Shown here: positions 20,901 to 31,337 of the stretch, one piece after another | Position numbering within the stretch: the stretch's first letter is position 1 | Layout: every line of letters starts with the position of its first letter | Assembly (NCBI GenBank): GCA_015501605.1 | Contig: JADNRZ010000036.1 | Span: forward strand, 124,001-188,000 | DNA: 64,000 bases | Origin: Panaeolus papilionaceus | Taxonomy: Eukaryota > Basidiomycota > Agaricomycetes > Agaricales | Reading direction: 5' to 3' | Notes under the pieces: generated by a model | What the model was told of the DNA's origin: nothing | The model's input: the letters and a program-made list of their open reading frames with translations, nothing else | Database searches by the model: none | Program-made: the position numbers and the translations under genes

Positions 20901-21339
20901 AACTTGGTAGGCTCGAACAAGCAGTTGAACCTACGACATAAATTGATAAAAATCTCAACGAAAAAATTGCAGATATGTGACATACCTTCAAGTGGTCATC
21001 GAGCTCAGCTCCTTGACCAGCATGAAGCGCTGGAGCACCGTCCGCTGGAACAGGTAGCGTTGTCGGAGGGGCCTGGAAAGCCTGCGACGATGGCAGGCCT
21101 TTGTCAAGACCTGCAAAATAAACGTTCCAAGAAGGATGAACGCTCTTCGGGTCTTCTTTCCAGAGACGGTACATTTCGTCTGCATAATAGGCATTTGTAC
21201 CATTGGCAAACAGGTCATTTGAAGATGGACCCTGTGCAAGAGCTGCAAGCTGACGGGTATGGCGAATAGACGCTGTTCTGGCAGATCTTAGACTACCAGC
21301 GAGCCCAAAAGCACGCCCGACAACCTGTCTGCTCATCAT
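17999..21339 (-). CDS. KGD1: 2-oxoglutarate dehydrogenase E1 subunit, mitochondrial
   Basis: This is the thiamine-diphosphate-dependent E1 of the 2-oxoglutarate dehydrogenase complex. It decarboxylates 2-oxoglutarate in the TCA cycle in the mitochondrial matrix. Six exons (21339-20986, 20930-20681, 20618-18779, 18713-18653, 18589-18323, 18250-17999) join to 1,007 residues, close to the usual length. The N-terminus ([20 protein letters not shown]) is Arg/Ser-rich like a mitochondrial presequence. The E1 signature MPHRGR is at about residues 296-301 and the cofactor-binding segment GDAAFAGQG at about 396-404, followed by [10 protein letters not shown]. The C-terminal transketolase-like part contains [17 protein letters not shown]. 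The product ends [10 protein letters not shown]. It is the first host gene after the transposon block, and the reading frame is intact. Confidence 0.97.
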
Positions 21340-21460
21340 AGTGTCCTAGTGGTAACGTTGCAAAATGTGTAAAGCTTGTCACGTGTTCAAATTCTCTCTC
21401 CTTTAACTTTCAAACTTTCACACACCCCTATTTTATACATCCCAATCAAAATAACACTAA

Positions 21461-22501
21461 TCAAGTACTACGAAGTGGTGCTTTAACAGATTGTATACAT
21501 ACTCCAGGTATCCCTTGATTATAATTGTTGGCGGCCTCTTGAAGAGTGGATTCAAGTGTAGCAGGTGGTGTAACACCATAGTTACCACTCTGGGGCATGT
21601 TCGATTGAGAAATGAGCGTATCAAGCTTCTGCTGTTTGGTAAGTGTGAAGGCTCCACGAGTAACTCCGCTAACTGTGCTCCAAAGGCCTGTAATAGTGTT
21701 GTTTCCATCGAATTTGCCCTTGTAGTCCCAGAAAGCGCCGGAGTCGTAGTATTTGACCACTTCCCAGGATCCATCGAGCTTACAACTTCCACTAATCTTG
21801 AAGGTACCAACTTCGTCGTTACCTGCACCAATGATGGAGGCAAGTGGGCTGGTAGGCGTCCATGTTACACCAGGTCGAAGGCACACGACAACGGCCTGAC
21901 GGCGCTTCGGAGATGAAGCATCGCTGCCCTCCGTCAAGTCGCCCACCCTGGACATGTTGCTTCATTAGCATGTATTTACGTTATATGCACACGGATTAAC
22001 GCACCAGTGTCCTTCGAGTGGATGAGTGGGAGGAGACAGGCCAGTGGCAAGGCCAGTCATTGAGAAGTAACCAAGGATTTGCTCTTGGTGACAGAACCCC
22101 CATGCACCGACGAACTGGAAAACATTGCCGCGGACTACTTGGAGGCGCGTTCCAATGTACTTTAACCTCTTGATGTTGTAATTTAAGGTGAAGCGAATCT
22201 CGTTGTCAATCAGGGCTCCAGAGATTTTGAACTGAAAGCAGAACGGTGAGTTTTGTATGTCGCGTTGACCAGATTAAGTTGCTTACAGCACCGTGCGTGG
22301 TAGTCCCTGCGCCGTAAACGACACCGCTGGGCAAGACTGTTGCTTTCATTGTGATATAACCGGTTGGGTCTCCCCAATCGGATATGCCAGTAAAACTGAG
22401 AGAGGTACCAATAGCATCAGTCATGTGTGTAACTGCGTATCGGAGAATATAATATGTATATACCTGTGATAACCGCTGAGGTCGATCTCGAAGCTCGACA
22501 T
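21461..22501 (-). CDS. Unrecognised protein, paralogue A of a local three-member family
   Basis: The function is unknown; the gene is clearly homologous along its length to the gene at 25036-26140. Conserved segments include KATVLPSGVVYGAG, ISGALIDNEIRF, KYIGTRL, NVFQFVGAWG, GTFKISGS, KGKFDGNNTI and QKLDTLI. Exons are 22287 and upstream, 22231-22005, and 21947-21461. Intron positions match the paralogue. The start is uncertain. The expected first exon (22501-22464, MSSFEIDLSGYH) is followed by a candidate intron of only 31 bp, and joining puts exon 2 out of frame; alternatively translation starts at ATG 22424. There is no signal peptide or membrane segment. The gene is either damaged at its 5' end or uses a shorter start. 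Confidence 0.65.
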
Positions 22502-22595
22502 GACGACTATGGTGGGATTAAAAGAAGACGAGTCTGGATGCAGTAATTTGCTCGAGAGCAGAGCGCTGACTGTTCAGCAAACAATATTTACAAAC

Positions 22596-22603
22596 CTTTT
22601 ATA
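22596..22603 (-). promoter_or_regulatory. TATA box of paralogue A
   Basis: TATAAAAG on the minus strand lies about 95-100 bases before the ATG at 22501. The wider TATAAAAGGTT is shared with the paralogue at 24936, at nearly the same distance from its ATG. Confidence 0.65.
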
Positions 22604-24935
22604 CATTTTCAGCTCTGGTTCTCCTCCTCTGTAGTATTATTATGGTCAGTTTTTCGTTTGCCCATCATCCGAGCCATTGGATCATTGCGCCCAATCCGCC
22701 TGCCAACCGTCGAGCATAACAGATTTTATGGACCAGACGGATGATTTGGCAGAGTTTTAAAAAATATTGAGAACAAACTTGTAGGTCCATAGGCAAGCAC
22801 TTGAACTCTTAATTACTTGGAATGCTATCACTCGCGCTCTAGTCTCCGAGAAAAGCCCCCAAAAAGCTAGGCGAACAACGTCGAAGATTCTTTTGGTCAG
22901 ACAAACAGAATGCACTGCGAACATCACACTTGCTAGACCCAAAAAGTAATGCGACATGAATAGCTTTCATTCGACGCTATCTAAACGGCAATCGACAGAC
23001 AGATGACGGGGTGCTCAGGCTCCGGGCCCCGCTGCGCGTTGCAGCTGGTTATGCCATTAACTTGAAACCTGACACCTTTCAGCGAGACCCAAGGTGAATC
23101 CCCCAGCCTGAGTCCAAATACTTATTTTATTATTGTATCATTCTTGGGCTGCTTCACCCAATTTTGATGCCATTCGTTCGATTTAAGAATCGGGTTCGAA
23201 TTGAGTTGGGGAACTCTCTGTGGTCAGCTGAGGCATTATGCACCGGCCATGGTGGATACACCTTCGACATCGTTGCATTATCTGTTCTTCCCATATTCCT
23301 GCGGACAGGCGCAATTTTATCATTCCCAAAAGCAACAATCATTAGCTTCAACCATCTACATATAAGTTTAACCGTTCCTGATTATAAGATAAGCGTTTAA
23401 TGCCATTGGCGGGTCAGTCTTCACACTATGCTCGAATCCGTCCATCCAATTGCCTTGTCGAGATATGGAGGATTGTCGGCTTGCATTGATTACTCTACCC
23501 TCTTACTTGTGTGTGTGTAGTTACTGCCAGTACCGAACATTTGGTGGCTGAATGTGTGCGGAACATCTCCCTAGTCAGTATCCTGTCCGCGATAATAAGT
23601 GACACTGGATTCGCTCCTGCGCAGCTCGAAGCTAATAAATGGATGGATATGTATGTATTATCCAGATTTGTGCTTGAAATGAACCTATGAGTGTAAATAT
23701 GTATCTTTGTCTTGCATTTATACATACAGCACATCAAGACAGCATTGAGAATATCGAATTTTCGACGTTGCGAGATTGTGGCTGAACACCAAGCAAGTGT
23801 TGACGTTGAGACTCGAGACCTCGGTTACATTTAAAACTTCGCATTTCGAAAAATTTGGTGCGGCGGCCGCGTTTTTGGGAGGAAATACACAAATGTTATG
23901 AATATTTCCCCGTTTCTTCTGAGCAATCGATTTTCGGCCCTCAGGTGGGTGTTATTCGAGTCGAGAGCTTGAGCTTGCCATTCGAAGTGGTCATGCTGAA
24001 TACAGATAGTCCATATATCAGCTAAACCCATCTACTATAATGAAGAGATTTGATTCGAGTTTTCTTGTTCCAAGGTGTCGATAGGGTATCGAGTCCAGGA
24101 GGGCGGTTTGTGATTAGGTGAAAACCCTGCATGAGACCCTCGAACAACACAAATGGGAAGTTTATTGTCGAAAAAGGATACTGCGGGAAACATGAACAAT
24201 GAATGCTCCGCAAAGAACTGGTATCATAGACAACTATTATGATAACTATGTATGTAGTCTTGTGCCTAATGCCTTTCCTTAAATACGTTAATGAAGAGGA
24301 GGAATGGGTCGATCTTTCGCCGGTAGCACAAAGGATTCAAAAAAATAACAGCTCAAATGCACAGTCAAGTTGAGTTGAAGTTGATATACGACGTCAAGTC
24401 CTCGAGGTGTCGATTCAAAACTGTGTAATTATCATAATCAACGCACGGTGCACAGCAAGTCGTCAAATAATGTCCCATGTTATGCACACGGTGATAATTG
24501 AATACACTAGGTTACATCTATGTATGTATACAGTCCCACAGAGTCGGAGGACCAAACCTATTTATGATTTGCAGTACGGGGTACCTGAAATATATATCTC
24601 GAAAGGCGCCACTGTCGGGCGCAGAATTATCCGTCTGTTCAATGCAAATGCTGACGTCGACGAGGAGAGTGTATGCTGCTTGATTTCGAAACACAATGGC
24701 ACCAACCAATGTCTCGGTTATATAAATGGCATATGTCGCCATTCCGGGGCCCGTCTAAAAATGAGTTTTTGAAATTAGATGAACCCTCTGCTGTCACTTG
24801 CCATTCAGCCACTAGCGCGGTTGCAAAATGCAAACCGCACGCCAGGAATTTCTGTGAATCAGATAGGAATTAGAAAGAACGACTTGCAATGACAAATATT
24901 ACGTGTATATCTTGGATTTAGAGGTATTCGAAAGG
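22604..24935. other. Intergenic region between divergent paralogues
   Basis: This is the 2.3-kb spacer between the promoters of the two divergent paralogues. No gene is recognised; only short frames are present. Confidence 0.5.
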
Positions 24936-24943
24936 TATAAAAG
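24936..24943 (+). promoter_or_regulatory. TATA box of paralogue B
   Basis: TATAAAAG at 24936, in the context GGTATAAAAGGTTGGG, lies 93-100 bases before the ATG at 25036. It matches the box of the divergent paralogue in sequence and distance. Confidence 0.7.
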
Positions 24944-25035
24944 GTTGGGAGTATGCTACACAGACCACCAACAAAAAGTTCTTCCCAATCAGCATCGACT
25001 CGAGCAACAAAACAAACCACTCGCAGTACCTCAAC

Positions 25036-26140
25036 ATGAGCAGCTTCACACTTGACTTGAACGGTTACTACACGTATGCTTCGCTACCTCTAGTGGTTTG
25101 TGCCTCATACTAATAAAGATGGGTCTGTGTACAGCTACACTTCCTGGTCCAGCCTCGGCGACGATGGTGAGTCCGAACACGCCTTGGCGTGAACGCATCA
25201 GTTTGAAGTCAGGTTCTGATGCGCCCACATAGGCTACAGCAGCTTCAAATTGACTGTTTTGGCCAACGGTGTCATATATGGTTCTGGCAGCGATAAACCT
25301 GGTCCAGTAAGTATTCTTGACACCGGTTCAGACTCTCGAGCTCACCTAACACTGCTCATTTTGTAGTTCGTCCTCTCTGGAGCTTTGATTGGTGACGATA
25401 TCCGCTTCGTCAAGCTCTACAACAACTCTGCCACAGGTTGGAAGTACATCGGAAAACGTCTTGCTGGCGCTGTCGGAAACGTGTACCAGTTCGCAGGTGC
25501 TTGGGGTGCTGTAAACAGCGACCGTCAGGACGGTCAATGGGCTTTCAGCGGTGTCGCTACAGGAACCACTATCCCCAAGCACCCCACCGAGGGTCAATGG
25601 TAAGGCACCTCTTGCATGTCATACATTGAGGAACGGTGTGATAACCTATTCTCCTGTAGGGTCGGCAACTACTTCTACGGCTCTAACACAACCGACAACA
25701 CTCACAAGATGACACTCGTCACCAGTCTCGACCCTGCAGTTTCCTACAACTCTGCTGGTCCATTCTCCATCATCGGTAACGGCGCGGACGACGTTGGCAC
25801 TTTCAAGGTCAAGGGTAAAGTCACCAGTGACGGTCAATGGGAGGTTACCAAGTCCTACGACACCCATTCATGGACCTATCAAGGTAGATTCGACGGAAAC
25901 AGCACCATTGCTGGAATTTGGCGCCCCACCGACGGATCCTCAGCTGGTGGAAGCTTCACTTTCTACAAGCAAGCCAAGCTCGACACTCTCATTGCTGCCA
26001 AAACCATGCCAACTGGAGGTGCCTTTGGTATTACTACCCCCGCTACGCTTGATTCCGCTTTGAAGGACGCCGCAGCTTCTCACAACCAAGGCATTGCTGG
26101 AAGCAACATCCTTGCTCTTTCCCAGGGATTCAAGTCCTAA
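25036..26140 (+). CDS. Unrecognised protein, paralogue B of a local three-member family
   Basis: Five exons (25036-25073, 25135-25166, 25233-25306, 25367-25599, 25660-26140) join to 285 residues, with all GT-AG introns between 48 and 66 bp. The protein is Gly-, Thr- and aromatic-rich. It contains two similar-looking halves, each with a W-x-Y/F...G-x-W rhythm (GAWGAVNSDRQDGQW; RFDGNSTIAGIW), suggesting a beta-rich fold. It has no signal peptide, no membrane helix and no known motif. The C-terminus has the conserved tail KQAKLDTLIAAKTM...SHNQGI. It pairs head-to-head with paralogue A and is followed by a relic copy. A strong TATA box suggests high or regulated expression. I do not recognise the family. 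Confidence 0.85.
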
Positions 26141-26999
26141 ATTCATTCCTGAGATCCTTCCCCTCATCTGTTCTCGATGTGATTTGTTCATCTTACCCCA
26201 TAATTTCCTCTTTACTCGTCTCGGATAGGAAGATCGCTGTGCTGAGCATCATTTAGGGTTGTACTAATATATTTGATTGATTGATATGCATTTGGCGTCC
26301 GAAGTTCGAACCTGTCTGCGCCAGGCTCCGTCGCAAGGCTGCTTCGTCTTAATAGTGCGGAAGATCCTGAATTAACACTGGCGTGGCTTACAAGGCAGTT
26401 TCTGGTGTCTAATGACCACAAACGCCCCGGAATAGGGCCTAGATAATCAGTTCATCTATGGTCAGGTTGACCGAGCGACCTGCATGCTGGCGAAGCATCG
26501 AATCATTGAAAAACCCGCAATTTCTATCGCTTCACCTTGATGCGCTCACTTCGCAATAGTTATGCAGCCATATGTAGACTGGAACCGAGCATTATTGTGA
26601 CTTGCGCTTGGTTAAATGCGAGATTGTGGTGACAAGAAGCCTTCTGGACCAGCTAAGAATCGAGTCCCTGTAAATCCCGCGATGATTTAAGTATTACTGA
26701 GTCATCGGCGCTTCTAAATTTATCCATGATGCTAGTGGCAGCACCACAGGTTAATGACCAAAGACAGCACTGAAAGAAGTACCCATGACACCCTGCTCAG
26801 ATTGAGGAAGTTACATTCCCGAACAGGCGGTCAGTAAAATTGCACTGGATATAACGAACTTGTCATTACCATTTTAGAATTGCAAATCATACAGTCCCTG
26901 CGCCAAGCATGACGCATACCTGGTCTGGATCGTTAAACATATGTTTCTTCCTTGTGTCCGAATTTGTCTCGAGGTCAAGTTTCGAAGTTAAGTGCTATT

Positions 27000-27680
27000 T
27001 CAATGCTCACCGTTGCCTCTAGTTCCTGGTGAACTGCCTGTGTATTCCAATACACCGGGGAATTTGCAAAGGCGGGCAGTAACTTCGAGGAGGGGAAGTG
27101 AGTATTTACCGGTATGCCTTCAAGCACGTCTCGCCCTGAGCTTCCCATTGAGCGAGAGTGGTAAGGAGCATGTGCTTCGACTTCTTCTCCCAAGACGTTG
27201 ACTTGGATATCTTAGGGATGTTGGCAATTACTACTTGGCCCCGATATTTTTTCCAGAGGTCATCAAATGCAACTGTTATTGAGCTTGTTCCCAGCTATTT
27301 CACCTCGATTAACCCACCTGGACTTCTGACCATAATTGGCAGTGGCTTCAACGACATTGGGGCTTTCACCATCAATGGATCTGTAAAAAAGGGCAGCATG
27401 CTGGACGTAACCAAGTCGTATGATCATTACCTGGACAACAGCTGGGTATATAAAGGGAGATTCGATGGAGTTAACACAATTGGTGGAATTTGGGTGTCAG
27501 TATGACTCATGAGGTGGCGAGGCGGGTGGCATGTTTGCTCTGTTCAAGAAGCAGAAGCTTGATTTGAAGACTGCCATGAAGGCAATGCCAAAGTTCGGAG
27601 CCATCCCATCGGAAGGGATGGAAGAGCTGTTGAAGGAGGTTTCTAGTTCTCACAACCAAGGTATTCCCGAGCAGGACTAG
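27000..27680 (+). pseudogene. Relic third copy of the paralogous family
   Basis: The downstream half is recognisable: SGFNDIGAFTINGSVKKGS, SWVYKGRFDGVNTIGGIW, then after a TGA at 27503-27505 and a frame change KKQKLDLKTAMKAMPKFGA and SSHNQGIPEQD. These match the C-terminal half of the gene at 25036-26140. The part before about 27200 has lost its frame, although a donor-like GTAAG at 27161 matches the position of the last intron in the intact copy. It is a decayed tandem duplicate. Confidence 0.8.
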
Positions 27681-29031
27681 CCAAATGAATTTAACAAGTG
27701 GCTGTTGTCGAACCATTTATTACAACGCGTAAATTTTTATGCATGCATACATCCTCAAAGTTGATTAACAGGATAGATGTTATATTCAGTTTCGTAGTAG
27801 CCGAACAGGGAGGATGTGTCAATGATATGTCAAAGCGCCATGGTGCAAGTTTTCGGCGCTAATCAACGGAACAAACCAGAACAATCAACGCTCTTGCTTA
27901 TCTTAGGCTGGCTGCTCTGGGGACGCTATCTTCCTACGACCCGTGCTCTCGAGTGATTAATTCTGTATCTCAGCTTCAAATCATGGCCTATCGCCGACAC
28001 CAACAACACACCTTCAATCGACCCCGCGGCGAAACTTCATCTGGGGCAGACATTCAATTCAGATGATAGAGGTTCCGACCTTGTTCGTGTGGTACTCGTT
28101 GCTGTCTCGATCATGCATGTGTTACCATTACGGTATTTGTTTGGTGCGGCACTATCAAATCTCCGGATGACCCTTCTGTAGACTCTCTATTAAGGTTGGT
28201 CCCTCACTCCGTTGACAGTGTGCTTGCAGGGCTCAAATCGATTCACACATCGAGCGTTTCTCGCCATGCCCAGCTCCTTCCAATAACATTGACTATGCTC
28301 CTGCAGCAGCCTTGAATCCTCCTTCAATTTTGCTGCCTGTACTGCCTTGTGCTTGACGTCGACGTGAGAGAACTACTCAATACTACTCTATTGCGGTCTA
28401 GAGCTCGTCACTTTGCTGCCTTTCCCAACCTGTTCACACGCTCCCTGACTGTTCGCGGTAAAGCAGGTAAACACAGCACTGTGCAGCCGTTGTAGAAGGG
28501 CAGCGAATCAACCTTACCTTCCATTCGTAAGGGTTATTGACTTTCACCGACACAAGGTTCGTACTTGCAGAATTTGATAATTGGTTGTCACCTTTGTTCA
28601 TTAAGCACCGCATTTCCGATAATTTCCTCCGAAATGCGACCCTGCTATCGCCTCAAGCAGACCATGAGGCAGGTTAAGTCCTCTCGCAGGCGCTTCCACC
28701 TTAAAACCGTGAGTTTTGCTTCCTTTTTCGATGATCAACGTTCTCAGGAGGGCAGACCCCTTCACAATAAATTCTTCAGTATTGAATCGCAAAGTATAGT
28801 ACCCTGTTCTCGGATCGGAACCATTTAGTGGTATTAAATATGAGGTTTAAACATGAGAAAATGCAAGGCCTCGTGAATCCGCGTTTGAAATACTCTGCGA
28901 GTGACGAGTGAAAGCATTCAATCGATGACTCGGATGCTGGTCATCGTGGGTGATAGTGCTGGACCAAATGCTACGTTGTCAGACGTCGCCAGGTTTTAAT
29001 AGGATTTAAAGTATTAGTTCATGTTCGAAGC
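27681..29031. other. Intergenic, no gene recognised
   Basis: About 1.35 kb without a supported gene, RNA or repeat. Confidence 0.5.
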
Positions 29032-29038
29032 TATAAAG
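29032..29038 (+). promoter_or_regulatory. TATA-like box of the secreted Ser-rich protein gene
   Basis: TATAAAG lies 97 bases upstream of the ATG at 29129, a distance similar to those at the two upstream TATA genes. Confidence 0.5.
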
Positions 29039-29128
29039 CCGATTTGAACGATGTGAATATATTTCACTTTATTTTTCGTTAGTCTTGGTTTCTCTCTTCT
29101 TTTCTCTTTTCTCTTACGACCCTTCACG

Positions 29129-30650
29129 ATGATGCTCCCAACGACATTTTCCATACTTTTTTTCTACCTTGTCAACTTTAGTGTTGCAGCAGCTTCTCCC
29201 CGCGTTCCTGATAATATGATGGTGCATAGGCGCCAGGTTTCTTCAACAGGTTCAGTACTAGATATTGTAGCTATCAATGCCCAGAGACTGGCAAGTGGGC
29301 TACCTCCACTTCCCCCTGCTGGATATTTCGGACCAACGCGTGTCCCTGGTGAGTGATTTCTGAGGGGTGAAGAAGGTTTAGTCTCTGATGCCATCTTTCC
29401 ATATACGTATCAGCGCTAGCAGACCCTCCACCAACCTCTTCGTCTTCTTCTGTGACTTCATCACTGTTGACCTCGTCTTCGTCGTCTTTATCATCATTAT
29501 TGTCCTTCTCTTCTTCGACTGCACTTTCATCCCTGACCTCGTCTTCGTCTTCCATTTCGGTTTCGTCCTCATCCACACCTTTGTCATCATCGACGCTACT
29601 TTCTGAGTCATCCTCAGCCTCGCCTTCTATTTCTCCTTCACCAACACCGCAAAAGATATCAGGGGCTTTTATAAAGGTGGTCAAAGTATCAAATTCCCAG
29701 GTTTTGGGCTATGTTGCACCTCCTAAGCGCGGCGGGTAGGTGAACTTTCGATTCCAGGCTGGACTTCAATCAACATCGTTGCTGACACGAAATGTTGTAG
29801 ATTCTTTTTGAGCATCACAGAGGATGATCATGTGGAACGCATGGAATTTTCTTTTCTCCCTACTGGATCCAGTTTCGACATCTCCATCGTACGCCTACTC
29901 CCACAATTTTATTAAAACTGTCAAAGAAACGTACTAACTACTGAAATATTTGTTCGAAATAGTCATCTTCGTCTCCCTATCCTAACCTCGGTTTCTCAAG
30001 CTCTACTACGAGCTTGTGAGTACATTCCATTTCTGCCTCATTTAGCTACAATTTGGTAACTGGCGCACTGCAGAACATCCAGTCCGTACATGCCACTGGT
30101 ATCAACCAACCCAAGTATCACGACCTCCTATTAAACTCGATGGGCACTAATATTTCCCTTCAGCTGCACCGGATGCTGTTGCTTCTAAGGTCGGAAATCC
30201 TATGAGCGGAATTCGAGTGGGTGTCTTTTGATAACCACTCGATAGATACATAATGCTCACGCTGTGTTGCATTAATGTCGACAGTGGGAATATTCTCAGT
30301 CTTCCATTTGGTCTTACAATATCCAAACCGGGGAGCTCAAAGGTACGTCGATGTCAAGTTCCTGTTGCTCGAATACTCGATTCTAAAGGAAACACCCAAC
30401 GCATATCCCCACACAGCCATATGGGTTAACCCTGACAAATGTAAGCCTAGGCACGACAACTGCACAACTAGACTTAATTTCAAACGCATGCTGATTGAAA
30501 TTTAACTTGTAACGCTAATTTGCAGCATCACCGCCGACGATGTTCTGGTACAACGCAGGGTTCAAAGCCATTACTATCGTGCCTACTCCTCCTGGAAGCG
30601 ACCAGGGTTACGAATTGGTGAGCTTGTCTTGCCTTTTTTCATGGCTTTGA
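29129..30650 (+). CDS. Secreted Ser-rich protein of unknown function
   Basis: Nine exons (29129-29348, 29414-29735, 29801-29888, 29963-30015, 30074-30114, 30164-30216, 30285-30342, 30417-30440, 30526-30650) join to 327 residues in frame. The N-terminus MMLPTTFSILFFYLVNFSVA is a signal peptide. A segment with NAQRLASGLPPLPP follows. Then comes a long Ser/Thr tract (29420-29640), probably O-glycosylated, and a C-terminal globular part with small conserved-looking exons (SGAFIKVVKVSNSQVLGYV, FWYNAGFKAITIVPTPPG). Seven of the introns are 48-85 bp. The last exon could instead splice at GTGAGC (30618), so the exact C-terminus is uncertain. It is probably an extracellular or wall protein; no enzymatic motif is seen. 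Confidence 0.75.
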
Positions 30651-31337
30651 ACGGGAAATATTGAGCAAATGCTTCGCACCAACAGCGTTTATTGGTCGAG
30701 AAGTTGTAACACCAGTATAATGACTTTCGCAGGGCTATAGCCTTTTTTTTTTTTCTAATTCGGGGACTGTGATATTTAATTAGGATTTGAGATCTCATAT
30801 ATGTATAATGATTCTATCATATATTTGCCGCTCAATGTTAGAGTACACCTCTGATGCTGGTTTCTTGGTCGGACTACTCGTTCATAATCTAAATAATTCT
30901 ACGAGGTGTCCAAAAATTCGTTTATCCCCTCGGATAGAAGTAGCTATACTGTAGTAAGCTCCAAAAGTGACAGCACATAAGTGGATCGTTGAAGTCTCGA
31001 TGACTAGAGACCCGGAAAGCTTCCTTTTTCTTCGGAAGTCTGACTAGCGAGATGTTGATGGGCATGATTTATTCGAACAGTGTGATAGGTTTTTGCCTTC
31101 GTAATTCTACTGGCGTACATATAGACAACACGGTGAGGTCGAAACCATGATATCTGACGCGTTTTACCACTCCACAGGCGCTAATGACTCATTGACTGCA
31201 TCGCCAAACTAGCATCAGACTAATCACGTGCCGCTAAGTCTTGAATTTTACTTGAACTTCACCTCGCGATGAGCACCATTATCTGAGTCTCCCTTGCCCT
31301 TACCTGCGTCCTCTAAAATTTATTGTATTGGGACATC
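30651..31337. other. Intergenic, no gene recognised
   Basis: Nothing was recognised between the secreted protein gene and RRP6 apart from a T-rich run near 30745. Confidence 0.5.

Noticed and set aside
27158..27505. Intact independent gene starting near 27158
   Set aside because: It is the degraded third paralogue; upstream frame is lost and a stop and frame change follow.
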